Source of the DNA: Ptiloglossa arizonensis
Taxonomy: Eukaryota > Arthropoda > Insecta > Hymenoptera > Colletidae
NCBI RefSeq assembly: GCF_051014685.1
Contig: NC_135060.1
Coordinates: forward strand, 6,386,001 to 6,450,000
Length of the DNA stretch: 64,000 bases
Reading direction: 5' to 3'
The notes under the pieces are model-generated. The model saw nothing but the letters and a program-made list of their open reading frames with translations. It was not told the origin of the DNA and made no database searches. Numbering within the stretch: the stretch's first letter is position 1; every line of letters begins with the position of its first letter. Positions 51,181 to 62,700 of this stretch are shown in pieces. The translations under genes and the position numbers were made by a program.

Positions 51181-51810
51181 CGATAAAATTTAATTTTTAT
51201 AGGCAAACCAATCATTTACAATACATAAATAAAATACATACTGTAACATAAATGTTCGAAACGTGCACGATTTCTTGATGTTTATTTATCATAATTATTA
51301 ACAATCGTCGTACTACCGTAGATTAAACGGTCATAAGTTACACATATCGATTATCGACTCACAGGTGTTCATCGCGATGATTTTTCTATCTAGAGCAGCG
51401 ATTAATTGAATTGTGACGCTTTTAAGTAGAAAATACAACTTCTACGCGTATTGTGTAAATTATAAGAATTAAACAAATGTTAAATTAATGTATCTAATAA
51501 ACAATTGTTACTTTCCATGCTTTGAAACATTAAGAAACACGTTTATACCTCGAATCTCGGTCAAAATTAATTGCTGTAGGCGAATCAATCGTATTTAATC
51601 CATAAATAAGATGCATATTGTAAGATAAATGTTCGGAACATGTATAAATGTTAGTAACAATCGAGGAAATGAACAAATATTCACCGAAACCATGCGTCTT
51701 CGCAGATTTCGCAATATCTTAACGTTTATTTATCATAATTATTAACAACTGTCGTTGGACCGTAAATTAAACAATTATTGACAATATTCCGGTACAAATA
51801 ATGACTAGAA
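51181..51810. repeat. Diverged module copies outside the palindrome
   Basis: ACACATATCGATTATCGACT through TCTACGCGTATTGTG to TGTTACTTTCCATGCTTTGA repeats the module of 49.9-50.1 kb, with more substitutions. It ends in a degenerate ACCGAAACCATGCGTCTTCG. It shows that the repeat family extends past the palindrome edge. Confidence 0.75.
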
Positions 51811-52400
51811 AGCCATCAATTTCTTGAAATATTTGATTAGATCGAACAAATACAATCGAAGAAACTGTGCGTTAAAATAAATGAATATTTTTCTACATAT
51901 CGAAATAATAGTTTGTTGCGTGCAAATATATTCTGAACCCGCAATTACATATCCCTGTAACGTGGTAATTACATGGGTTGCCATCTATTGGAGAAAGGGT
52001 TAAACTACACTTAAGGGGTGAAAACACCTGGCGGCAAAACGCCCAAGTTTGTCAAGAAATTGTTCTGCCTTTAATCAGTAGATGACGCCAGCGTTAGGAA
52101 TATCGCTAGAAAGCAGATACCTATCTGTAATGTCGGTACATAATGCTTGTGGAGCCATCTATTGACGAAGGTTAGAACAATTCCTCGACAAACTTGAGCG
52201 TTTTGCCGCCAGGTGTTTTCACCCCTTAAGTGTAGTTTAACCCTTTCTCCAATAGATGGCAACCCATGTAATTACCATATTACAGGGATTTGTAATTGCG
52301 GGTTCAGAATATATTTGCATACATACAAACTATAATTTCGAGATGTAGAGAAATATTCATTTATTTTATCTAACCAAATATTTCAAGAAATTGATGGCTT
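51811..52400. repeat. Smaller inverted repeat, arms about 230-257 bases, spacer about 104 bases
   Basis: 51,811-52,067 and 52,172-52,400 are inverted copies (52,001 pairs with 52,240), sharing TTAAACTACACTTAAGGGGT and the AACACCTGGCGGCAAAACG segment. The right arm lacks about 33 bases present in the left (between CTAAC and CAAATATTTC). It is related to, but diverged from, the inner palindromes of the large structure, and ends about 560 bases upstream of the LLPH start codon. Confidence 0.85.
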
Positions 52401-52439
52401 TTGTTTTTATTCTAGTCTGAATTGAAAACGTTGGAAGTG

Positions 52440-52960
52440 ATACGGAAATGGTAAAGGTGCTTCTTGCGCCCTCACAGGGCAAGTCGATAAAATTGCCTTG
52501 CGAAGTTTGTTTTGTCTCGTTTGCGTATTGACGGTGAACACGATAAGTGAGGTTAGGTCTTAAATGGCCTTAGTATTGTTCGTTTACAACACGTGATTAC
52601 GTGTATCTTTGACGAAGTATAGAATATTTACAAAAAATATTTGAAGATATATATACTTAAAGTAAGTGTCGTTGAAGTAAATAACGTTATTTTCTTTTAT
52701 GTATTTCAACCATATCACTATTCTCAATTTTTTATTTTTTTGCACATTTGGGGTTATGGTACGTTCTCAAAGATATTTAAATTTTCTTTCATTTAAGAAA
52801 CATGCAGTGTTATGTCAGTGTTTATTATGAAATACGATAAATTCTTAATTTAAAGTGAAACGTATTTTATCGTTGTAAATAAAATAAAGAGACTACTTAC
52901 GGTACTCGAATGAGTTTTTAGAAATTATATTTAAAATGTTTTTAGACGTAAAACGTTAAA
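52440..52960 (+). promoter_or_regulatory. Probable LLPH promoter and 5' UTR
   Basis: This is the only non-repeat DNA between the repeat cluster and the LLPH start. It contains GTGAGGTTAGGTC near 52,549 and an inverted-type ACACGTGATTACGTGT at 52,590-52,605. A TTTTTAG (52,939-52,945) just before the start codon could be the acceptor of a 5' UTR intron. No clear TATA box is seen. The assignment is positional. Confidence 0.4.
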
Positions 52961-53485
52961 ATGGCAAAATCGATACGTAGTAAATGGAAAAGAAAGTGCA
53001 GAGCAGTTAAAAGGGAACGTTACGGTGCAAAAGAATTAAAAATGTTAAAAAAGACGTTAGGTATTGACAATACGTCACAAGATGCAGAAATGATGGAAAT
53101 ATCGAATATTGCTACAGGTTTGACAAATGTTACGCGATATATTATTTCTATTATCTTACAATTGTTACTAATCCGTTTAATTTTTTCATTAGTCGTCGAT
53201 GCGATGTCTATAAAAGAAAATGAAAAAGCAAAAGAAGATGCCAAGACGGATGATGTAAAAAAAATGGACGTAGAATCTAGCGGTAGAGTATACAACAAAA
53301 GAACCATGCAAGACCAGTATGGAAATTATCCAATATGGATGAGTTTGCGAAAAATTGCCAAACATAAAAAAGGTAGAGCAAAATCGCAAAAAGCAAGTGC
53401 AAAGTCGCACAAAAGATTAACTAGACAACAGAAGAGAAAGGCAAAGCGGAACCAAGTTTTGTCCAAAGTCGACAACGTTGATTGA
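52961..53485 (+). CDS. LLPH: LLP homolog (LLPH), two coding exons
   Basis: Small, very basic protein of the LLPH family (learning-associated protein homologs, nuclear/nucleolar in animals). The N terminus MAKSIRSKWKRK and the C-terminal motif YPIWM followed by a Lys/Arg-rich tail are the family signatures. Unspliced, the frame gives 174 residues. However, 53,118-53,192 (75 bases) has intron features: GT start, TACTAATCC branch-like site at 53,167-53,175 and TTTTTTCATTAG end. Removing it (phase 1) gives 149 residues and restores IATVV, which from memory matches vertebrate LLPH. Without splicing a hydrophobic stretch (residues 53-77) interrupts an otherwise charged protein. The start has a good context (TTAAAATGG). 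AATAAA signals lie at 53,487, 53,504 and 53,515. The convergent neighbour ends at 53,804. Confidence 0.9.
   Translation: MAKSIRSKWKRKCRAVKRERYGAKELKMLKKTLGIDNTSQDAEMMEISNIATGLTNVTRYIISIILQLLLIRLIFSLVVDAMSIKENEKAKEDAKTDDVKKMDVESSGRVYNKRTMQDQYGNYPIWMSLRKIAKHKKGRAKSQKASAKSHKRLTRQQKRKAKRNQVLSKVDNVD
53118..53192 (+). other. Probable in-frame intron of LLPH
   Basis: 75 bases, a multiple of three, with no in-frame stop, so retention keeps the frame. It is AT-rich relative to both flanks, begins GTTTGACA (a weak donor), carries TTACTAATCC about 20 bases before its end and finishes in a T-rich run plus CATTAG. Its translation is strongly hydrophobic (IISIILQLLLIRLIFSL). Removing it joins IAT to VVDAMS. 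Confidence 0.8.
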
Positions 53486-53486
53486 T

Positions 53487-53520
53487 AATAAATACTTGTG
53501 TATAATAAAACGGAAATAAA
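53487..53520 (+). terminator. LLPH polyadenylation signals
   Basis: Three AATAAA hexamers at 53,487, 53,504 and 53,515, within 35 bases after the stop codon. Cleavage would be expected shortly downstream. Confidence 0.7.
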
Positions 53521-53600
53521 TTTCATTGTTACAGACAAAAGGCTTTATACGTTACTTTACCCATGTAAATCGATAACGATCGTTCGAATACAATTTTCAT

Positions 53601-53606
53601 TTTATT
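53601..53606 (-). terminator. Probable polyadenylation signal of the EGFL7-like gene
   Basis: TTTATT on the plus strand reads AATAAA on the minus strand, about 200 bases after the stop codon at 53,804. It lies some 80 bases from the last LLPH signal, so the two transcripts end close together. Confidence 0.5.
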
Positions 53607-53803
53607 ATAAAGCTGAATACAAAATAATCACAAAGATTATTTAAGTTACAATTCTATTACAAATCTAACACATCTTTGTCGTAAAAGCTAAAAACATGGC
53701 AGTGATAGTATGATCTTTTTTTGTAAAAATTTTCCTACATAAATATTACATCTACGGGCAATGCCCAAAATATTTGATATTCTTTTCCTTCGTTACAACA
53801 ATT

Positions 53804-56800
53804 TTAAAAATTGAATGCACCGCTATTTATCGGAATTGGTGTTCTGCAACGTAATCGTAGACGATTTTCCAATTCCACCACTCGGTTCGTCAAGTGCTGC
53901 ATTTTCCGCGCTTCCGACTCGTATTCTCTCAGTTTACCTCGCATCTCGTATATTTCCTGCTGCATATGTTGCTAAAAATAAACATTTTGCAACGAGTAAT
54001 GTTAATTTTATTCGTTATCGAAAGCGATTACACGTCGACTACTTACTACATTTTCGACGGTCCTTTTCATCACGTTAATACTTTCTATAACCGACGCAAC
54101 CTTGGTACTCATTTCTGTGGTTTCGGTGTCCCTCTTTTTTCCTCTTGCAAATTGCTAAAAAAGTAGAATGTATATTTCGTTTTCAATTAATTACATAAAT
54201 TCATTACCAATCAAATTTTCGAACTTATTTCGTACAGCCGTGAAACACTTTTTTTTTTTTTACATTTCCACGGTGGTTCGAATTTTCTCCAATATCGAAT
54301 ACACTGTATTTTCTCCATTTCTGATACTTCGTATACGAAACCCGAGTTTCAATTTATTTTCCTTACGCGATATTCCTCGATTACTTTAAACATTGTACCA
54401 GTTGGCGATCCAGAACGCTTTCGTTCCAACATGTTTGGTCATTGAATTGAAAATTTGAATGAAAAGAAAAAAGAAAGTAAAGCTCATAATACTCTTGCAT
54501 TCGCATTCCTAGCCCCGCGCGAAGCAAACATACCTCCTCCTTACGAGTCGAATAATATACGGAGAGCCATTGTCCGCGTACCTTTTCGAGCTTGGTGAGC
54601 CTTTTCAGGATAATCTCGTAGTCCTGATCGAGGTCACCATCGGATACCTCGTTCTCCGTATCTGCAAACAGAATTCTTTGATACCGCCGCGTGAGAACGG
54701 AACACCGTACGTACGCTCGGGTTGGTTACTTTCGCATTCGGGCGTCGCTCAACACGGGACACCGAAAACGTAATCGAAAACGAAGACAGGGATTAATGTT
54801 TACGTACCGTGCGTGGAAATTGACGGATGCCTCGTTGTCGTCGCCTCGTGGAAGTCCTTCTCGAGATCTCGCGCCTCGAACGCGATGTCGTCCGTGTCTG
54901 AAAAATAAACGCGCGCGAATCCTGAGAGTAAAAAACCGATTCGTGTCTTCGCGCTTCGATGCAACAATAACTAACTCCAGTTTCCGCGCGACAGTCGCTC
55001 TCTAACCAGCGTGGTACGACGCAAAACATTGCAGAGATAATTTTACGCAAGATTCGAAATCTTAAGGTCGTTCGGAATGTCGTTTCGTTTTCCAAAATGG
55101 AGAGTGTACAATTCACCAAAGGTGAATTTTGGTTTTTCTTTGCACCGAAGCAAAAAAAAAACGAAATGACTTTCCGTACGATCCGATATTTCTTGGATTA
55201 TTTCCGAGAAATGTCGCTGCAATGTAAAATATTGCACGTTCAAAATATTGTCTCTGTACAAATCGAGACATTTCGAACGAAAACGAGGCGTTAATGTGAG
55301 TCATTTTCGCGAGTACCGCTCCAAAATTCTTGCAAACTTTGCTCTGTCACTCCGTACAGACGACTCTTCAATGAATCGCATCCGAGTTCAAGATCGACGC
55401 GAACGATCGCGGTGAGAACGCATCGTGTGCGTTTGTCCGTTAAAAGTACCGTGGAGCGCGTAACTGTTATCCGAAAGTCGGAAACAAAGGGCTGCGACAC
55501 GAACCATGGAAACTGGAAACCGTTGAAAATATTGTTGCACGTTGCTATTGTACGCAAAGCGCGTGGGTTTCGCGCGAGCAGTATTTGGAAGTTGGCTCGC
55601 GTCAAAAGCGACGTTGTGCAGATTCCCCGGCACCATATTGGTCGTTCTCGAGAGATCTCGAAAGCGGATCGTTTCTCCGTGGACGTCGAACGTTTTTTCC
55701 CAACGGTTCCGACTCACCGTTCTTTCGACAGGACTGGCCGTCTTTCTGAAGTTGAAAACCGGGCCTGCAGTGGCACTCGTAGGTCCCGGGTAGGTTTCTG
55801 CAGAGCTGATCGCAGGGCTTCTCTGTCACGCACTCGTCGATGTCTGTAACGTTGGTGGACAAGTTATGTTAATTTCGTTAAAAATTAATTGCATAAATGA
55901 GACAGCTGCCGCGGCTACGGGACCGATCCATCGTGAAATCTCCTCGGTTTCCGTTCGGTGCCGTTGCGCAAATCCCGAATAACTCCGCTGGTTTCCGTTG
56001 AATTTGTCAAGGTGGTTACCGACGATTCGAATGAATAAATTATGGAAATTTAAATTACTTATTGAGTTGCCGTCCGTTCGAGAATAACCGCGAAGGTGGG
56101 AGGATAACCGCTACCATTTAAAGTAACTCGTTCCCCGATTAATATAAGAAAACGATCGGGATGTAGGGGAAATTGAGAAACATGTTTCTCTTTTGGTACT
56201 TAATGTCTGTGTAAATAATTTGATACGGTTATTAAGAGTAAATTATTTTACACGGCGGTACCTTTGACAATTTTCTCTACCGTTCCCGCAAAGGGATACG
56301 AGAAAATTGTACGCATTGTACGCGATACGTTGGAACGTTTAACGGGCACATTTTGGTAATCGTTTATTATCGTCGATACTGTTTCGTCGTTTTCCTTAAA
56401 TGCTACTTTAATTTTTTCGATCGCGGCTGTAATTCGTATCTCTCTCTCGAGGGAAGTTTCAATTCCAAATACGATTTGAAAATTACAAGAACAGAAGATA
56501 GGATATTTGTACAATTTACATCTACACAGGGAGGATACATTCAAGGTATCGAAGTCGTGTAAATCGTATAAATTCGCGCATTAAAAGAATTTGATCTCGA
56601 TCTAAGAAGTTGATGCTTAAAAATGGTACTCGAGGTAAGAAACAAATCCCATTCGAGACTCTTTCGATACTCGAGCTACTCTTATTTTCAGGAACCGAAA
56701 GTTCACGATTTCTTTTGGAGCAAATTAACACGAACGGACTGACACGATCGTTAACGATAACGCACCTGTGCGGGCGACTGCGAAGTAACAATCTCGCGTA

Positions 56801-59039
56801 ATCGCAACGCAGTCTCGTGACTATCGTAAACGATGATATTGGCCGCGAATGTACGCGTACCCCCCATAATCGAAAAATTGATTCCCGTGGGAGTGTCGAA
56901 ACTGTGCGTACGAGAGGAGTTTTTCTCTCGTACCGAAACCGGCACGCCGACACAGCTCACCTCGGCCTCGTAATTAGAACGTCCGTATACCATAATGAAA
57001 TCGCTCGTAAATCTATCGAAAGCAGTCCCCTGCTGGACACCACAATACGCCCAGTTGACTCGGTATTCGCGCAATGTTATCGGGGCCGCGTATCGGTCCG
57101 CGTCGATTTAATTACGCCTAACGATCCCGGCTACGAGGACGTAGCTCCTAGCTTGGAAATATCGATCGTGGATATTTTACGATTTAACAACACGCTTGCT
57201 CGTCACTTACATCGTTCAATTCGCGGACGCGAGTTTTACTTGAGATTTTTCGGGGCACCCGGTGAACACGAAAGACCTCGAAGAGGAGATCGGCCCGGGC
57301 GACGATCGCGCCGCGAGTGTGTTGCGAAAATGAACGCGCGACAATGCTCGAGATGAGAATTCGTGGATAGGAGACGTACAAAGTACCCAATTTGAGGGAG
57401 AAATAAATAGAATGTATTTTTCTTTTCTCTTAAGGTCGTGTTTTCGGAACTATCAATGTCGTCACCGAGTTCTTTCCTTGCACGATTTCGGACCAGGAAA
57501 TTAAAAATCAAAGTACGAATCGCGAGAGAGGTACCGTTTAAAACGTCTCCACGTACCCATTGTGCGAAATAAATAACGGTGGACAGAAAATTTGTCCCAG
57601 TTTCGTGGTAGAATTCCACGAAATAAAAATTACGTTTCCGTTATTTTAAATCGTACATCCGTTCTTGGAAGGTTACCCCAAGATCGATTCGATTCATTTA
57701 AAAGCACGCGGTGAATTTTTGCGAACGCTCCTCCATTCTCCGGTGTCGATAATATCGATTCGGTATTGTTTACGTCGCTTTGCACACGTCGCATTTCCAA
57801 GATAGTTCACGGTGTACGACCGATCCATAGTTTTCCGTAGTTGCACAAGGCGCCTTCGGAACGACCTCTGACGCGTCTGAAAACGTTTGGCGTGTTTCTA
57901 ATCATATTCCCCGGTATTTCCTACCGACCTGGAATATCGATTTCGGGTGACCTTACGAAAAAAGAAAAAAAGGAAAAAAATCGAGAAGATTTAAACCGGG
58001 CGACGAAGGCGGGCATGCAATTAGTCCACCACGACCTACTTCGACTTTTCTTACTCGATACGACGTATTTTTCTTACGCCAACGTCCGAGCGAGTTAAAA
58101 TTTAAATCAGCTGCGCTTTCTCTGTAGGCTCGAGGTAGATCGTGTACGTAAATTTTGTCGCGCTGTTTTAGAAACACTCCACGATACACTCCGATGAAGA
58201 CTAATGGTACTCGAAACGTCGATGACAAAAGGCGTAGAGAATGAACCGTCGGCGCGTCCGGTTGGAAGTTTTACCTGTATCGGCGATTAGCATTCGAAAC
58301 GATAATTTAGAATCGATTTGCATTCACGTTCGACGTTACCTGTCTGACACTGGCTGCCTGTAAATCCTTTGGGACACGTGCACCTGCCCGGGGAAGTGCA
58401 TACTCCTCCGTTTAAGCAGGGAGCCGGACAGGTAGCTGAAAGGCAATTAAGGTAAGTTGTAGGTTAAGTATCGCGTACCGTATTAACGACCGATAAACAT
58501 TTTACGCGCCGCATAATGAAATTGTACAATTTATCGATAGTCCTATTTACGATATCGCTCGTGAATATGTTACCAGTTCCCGATATTTTCCCGACGGTGC
58601 ACCGGTTTCGGCGCGGATTCGAAGGCCGGCTATAAATTTCGTTCATTTTTCCCGCGGGTGGTCGCACTTTTTCGTTCGAAGAAACGGCGCGCAAGGACAA
58701 CTGGAAATTATTCGGAACCGTTGGGCGGTCGGGTACGAAAACTCACCTTTATTGCACCCGTAACTCATCTGAGTCGCTTGCGTCCATCCCGGGCAGCATA
58801 AGAAACTGGAAGGTACGTCTGTCTTAATATTAAAGACGTTAAGATACCTGGAAAATATTCAATTTCGTTTCACGAAGTAACGATCTTCTACCGATCGAAA
58901 CCGTGAATCTATGTATGCCACTCGTATTGGTAGAATTACGTTCTCGACTCGACGTTTTCAAGAACCGTTTTACCTAAATTGTCCATTTCGATGGTGATGA
59001 ACGGTAGTGGTAGGAACTGATTTCGTGCAGACTCGTCTC
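53804..59039 (-). CDS. slow: EGFL7/EGFL8-type secreted protein (EMI, two EGF domains, coiled coil), Drosophila slowdown-like
   Basis: Nine minus-strand exons join with matching phases: 58,974-59,039 (GRRVC, EMI start; ends phase 2), 58,747-58,847 (CCPGW, EMI end; ends phase 1), 58,340-58,435 ([14 protein letters not shown] and [10 protein letters not shown]), 55,718-55,843 (calcium-binding [20 protein letters not shown]), 54,808-54,897 and 54,582-54,661 (acidic linker), 54,047-54,154, then 53,804-53,971 (coiled coil, [17 protein letters not shown]; stop TAA at 53,804-53,806). Donors are GTAAAA, GTGAGT, GTAACG, GTGAGT, GTACGT, GTACGC and GTAAGT; that makes eight joined exons plus a doubtful first one. 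The joined part is about 277 residues, close to vertebrate EGFL7. Domain order EMI-EGF-cbEGF-coiled coil is diagnostic. Known relatives are secreted matrix proteins: EGFL7 acts in vessels, and Drosophila slowdown at tendon-muscle junctions. The EMI domain is about 20 residues short, without the usual central Cys pair. The start is not fixed. Confidence 0.88.
55844..58339 (-). other. Large intron of the EGFL7-like gene between the two EGF exons
   Basis: About 2.5 kb between the acceptor of the calcium-binding EGF exon (GTTACAG) and the donor of the first EGF exon (GTAACG). Frames of up to 179 codons (56,817-57,356, plus strand) have no domain and overlap frames on the other strand. No nested gene is supported. 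Confidence 0.7.
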
Positions 59040-59634
59040 CTGGAACAGCAAAAGAGAACATTTTTCGATGAATCGAAGCAAACGATGTAACAGTTTGCTT
59101 TTCAACGTTGAAATCACCCACGGTCGTTTCTTTGATTTGGGTCGTGTAAAAATATAGACAAGGTAAATCGAAATGTTCGAATTTCGAACGTTTGGCGACG
59201 AATCCGCGGCTCGATTCGTGATCGTGAAAATTTCACGGACGCTTGACCGATAATAAGTGCGCAACCAACGCGACGAACGTGAATCTTGGAATCGCGATCT
59301 CGTGGCAAAACGTTTGAAACGTATCGGGTGTATTTGCGTGGCGATGTTAGACCGGTCGCGTGTTTCGAGCCGACAAGATCAACCGAGCCGTTCTGTCGGT
59401 CTTCGACCGTGAAAGCGTAAACCACGCGCATCGCAGGGTATTCAACATCGCAGGGCTGCACCCTATCCAAGATGCTCCGATTACACGAATGCCCCCGCGG
59501 CTTTACATTCGTTACTCGCGATCGGGCTCGCGAGCGAGCGCGCGCGTCCGCGTTGCGCCATTGTCAGCCAGTGACAGGATGAAATTAAATTATCGAATCG
59601 ATTGTTTCGATAGCGATCGCGACCGATACGACAC

Positions 59635-59729
59635 GGTGTACGGGGCCTTCGTTTGCATCGTTCGATTGAAATGGAAATTGAAATCGTTAAATAGAGAGAC
59701 AGAGAGAGGACAGTTCCGAGTTCAAGCAT
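59635..59729 (-). CDS. Doubtful signal-peptide exon of the EGFL7-like gene
   Basis: An ATG at 59,729 gives MLELGTVLSLSLYLT followed by ISISISI and a basic segment ending RPRTP. It could be spliced from a weak GTGTCG donor in phase 2 to the GRRVC exon, which needs phase 2. The hydrophobic core fits a signal peptide. Against it, the stretch is pyrimidine-rich low-complexity DNA, and the donor is poor. The true first exon may lie further upstream or outside the window. Confidence 0.25.
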
Positions 59730-62700
59730 CGATTCGATAACTGCGCGCGAAACAGCGGGACATCGATAGCAACGATAGTTCCGTTTCGTCGTGAAAAATC
59801 GACACCGGATGACTTTCGATCGTTCTTCCAGCAACGAAAAATTATATTTCGGTAATTATAGTTGCGATCGATCCGATTTCGCCGGTTGCATCGTACCCAG
59901 ATCGATAGAACGCTCCTTGAAATCTATTCGAAGAGACTTTCGGTCATCGAAAGGAAATTTCCATCACGAATTTTGTATCTTCGCTTCCACAGACTCTTTG
60001 AAAACGATATTGTTCCTACTTGTAGATCGAAAGCCCGACGAGTCTTCGAATTTCGCAAGATTCGCAACACATCCGATAGCCACGTAGTATCGACAAATTA
60101 TTGTCCGCGGGTTAATCGATCCGTGTATAAATAACCGCGAAGTAATTTCCTCTCGTTGAGATAAAATCAAATTTATGCAACCTGGGATTAATTGCGAGTA
60201 CCGGACCGCGCGAGATCTCGAGTAATCTCGGTTAAAAAATAATTCACCTTCGACTCCGCATTCTTCATCGATCTATCCGATTCGTTCCTCATTCATCTTG
60301 ACTAAACGTTATCTCGTGAGGATAAAATACGAACCGAGGGGAGACGGGAGTACCGTGCTCGCGTCTACGAGCCTCGTCTCGTTGCGAGATCCCTTCTTTT
60401 TCACGGTAGGAGCGGACCGCGCGCGGAAATCACGTAAATCGAGGAGGACGCTCGCTAAGATCGCGCGGTAATTGGGCGTCGAGAGGCGATCCTCGCGGCG
60501 GCGGAACCACTTCGTCATCGTCGGCCTCCGAGAAAATTGCATCTCGCCTTGTCGCTGTCATGTTCGCTGAAACGCGACACGACGTTTACTGTCGCAACAA
60601 CGACCCGGGGACCGCGTGGCCCGCATCGCGAGACGTCGACCGTTCTTGCCCGCGCGCCATTTCGTTCGCGGCAAGAGGTGCAAGGAACGCGCAACGACCG
60701 GCGAACAAAGGACCAAGACCTGGGACCGATTAAACCTGCCCCGCGGCCCCACCGGTTGCGCAATTAAAACGCCACCCTCGGTACAGCTGCGAGCATACAT
60801 CACCGTTCCTCGTCGATTTTCAGCCTCTTCGCTGCACAGGCCTCTGCGAATGGTACACGGTACCGTGGGCCGTTTTCCGTGACCAAAACTTACGGGGTCG
60901 TTCCACCCAGTAGGAACAAATCGACGCAACGATCAATCGATTCCCTGGGGATATTTGTAGCGCGGTTCTCCAACTCGAAATCAAACGACTGAAAATGTAG
61001 ATTTTCGGGGGACGAACCTTCTCGAGGTCCTCAACGAAGGGGATAATTTTTAAAGGATCGTTCACTTGTAGAATTAACGACCTCTAGGTTTATCTGCTTA
61101 TTTATCAATAGAATTATCGCAAGAGAAACTTTACATTGGTGTCAGAGTTCGATGGAAAACGGTTCCATAATGCGAACGGAGGAACTTTGAAACGATCTTC
61201 AGGATTCTTAGAGCAGTACACCACGAGTGTACTATTTTCAAGTGTACATTCGATAGAAAATTATTCTACGTCCCCCGTTCGTTGATCTCTAGTTTCTTGA
61301 AAATTCTATACGATCGTGATGAAAGAAAATGTACGGTACCGATGAATATAGTCGGCCGAGGAGTGTTACCGCATCGTAGAGTGCAAGACATTTAGACGAT
61401 CCAAGAGTTCCAAACGGTACCACGCAGCAAAGAATTGCCGCTGCATCGTTTCACGGAACAGTTTGATAAACGTCGAGGAAACAGTTTCGTAACAATTTCT
61501 CCCGATCCCGCGGTGAATCGATTATCTCCGTATCCGGTACAACGCGTTGAATCTTCTCTCGTAGCGAGAGTGAAAGTCGCGAGTGAAAAAAAAAAAGAAG
61601 AGGAAGCGGCAGCTCGCTCCCTGAGAGGCACGTTTCTCAGACCCCGACAAGTGTGTCGCAACCGAACGAAGGCCTCGAACATCGTCGAGGGTGTTCGCAA
61701 AATCTGTTCGTTAAGGGCTGGTCGCGTGTTTGTCTATGGATTATCTGTGACAGAAGGGATCAAAGGGATTAACGTGGCAGGTGATCCAGGTTAACGAATC
61801 GTGTAGGTTCAGCGAGATGTGCGTCTGGCGTAGTCTCGTTCTCCTCGAGCCTGTTTCACGAGGCAAAATTAGTCTTACCCTGCGCCATGATTCGGCAAAT
61901 TGTTTTCACCTTGGCTGAAACTCTGTTATCGGGACAGACACTTGCCGACGTGTATTCTCGATCGTGGTGACGGAAATAGAAGGTGACGTTCCGTTAATCT
62001 TTGACGAGACTCTGTCTAGGAAACGGAATGTCCCGAGGTATTCCGATTAAAAAATTTCTCTCTTAAAGAAACTTACGAGAAAACCGTTGCACAACTTTCA
62101 ACTCGTCGATATCTGTCGATAATCGTCGCTTCCTCTTTTTTTTTATTTCACCGGTGTCTCGGGACTTCTTTGTACTCGAAGAGGCCGTGACGCGCTACAG
62201 GTGCTGAAAGCACCTGTGAAAATAATTTAATTTCGTTTCGGGGCGTTCGATGTGTCGCGAATCGGTTATTCGCGAACAATATTCGAACGCCGGAGACTTC
62301 CATGTGCTAGGTATCGATCCGTGCGGTACACACGTTAAATGTTTTCTTAAGCTTTCGCTCTCACGGTCCGCACGCATCAAATCGTTCCTGGAGCGTATTC
62401 CGCTCGCAGAAAAATCTCACGGAACACGTTGCGACGGAGTTTCAGATACGGTTCGGAGGACATTCGCGTGGGAATACTGGTTCGGGTGCTCTGGTGGCCA
62501 TACTGAACTCAGCACGCTGATAACGTCCAACATGGTCGAGCCACGACATTGAACGAGAAAGGCGAAGTAGTTGGATGTACTTTCGTGAACAATTTCAGAA
62601 AATAACAGCCAACAACTGTACGATTCGCGGATCACATTTACGGTCTATTAAAGAAGTAGCGATCGAGGGCGATTTACTTCGACGAGTGTCGCGGTTCGAA

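Noticed and set aside
54240..54340. Extra coiled-coil exon in the intron between 54,154 and 54,582
   Set aside because: One frame reads helix-like ([14 protein letters not shown]), but its boundaries do not give phase 0 at both ends, whereas the flanking exons join directly in phase 0.
56817..57356. 179-codon plus-strand frame
   Set aside because: Longest frame of the window, but it lies inside the large intron of the EGFL7-like gene, has no domain and overlaps open frames on the other strand.
62480..62535. Alternative signal-peptide exon for the EGFL7-like gene (minus strand, MLDVISVLSSVW)
   Set aside because: A phase 2 GTATTC donor exists, but the hydrophobic run is short and the intron would be about 3.4 kb. 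Less convincing than the already doubtful 59.7-kb candidate.
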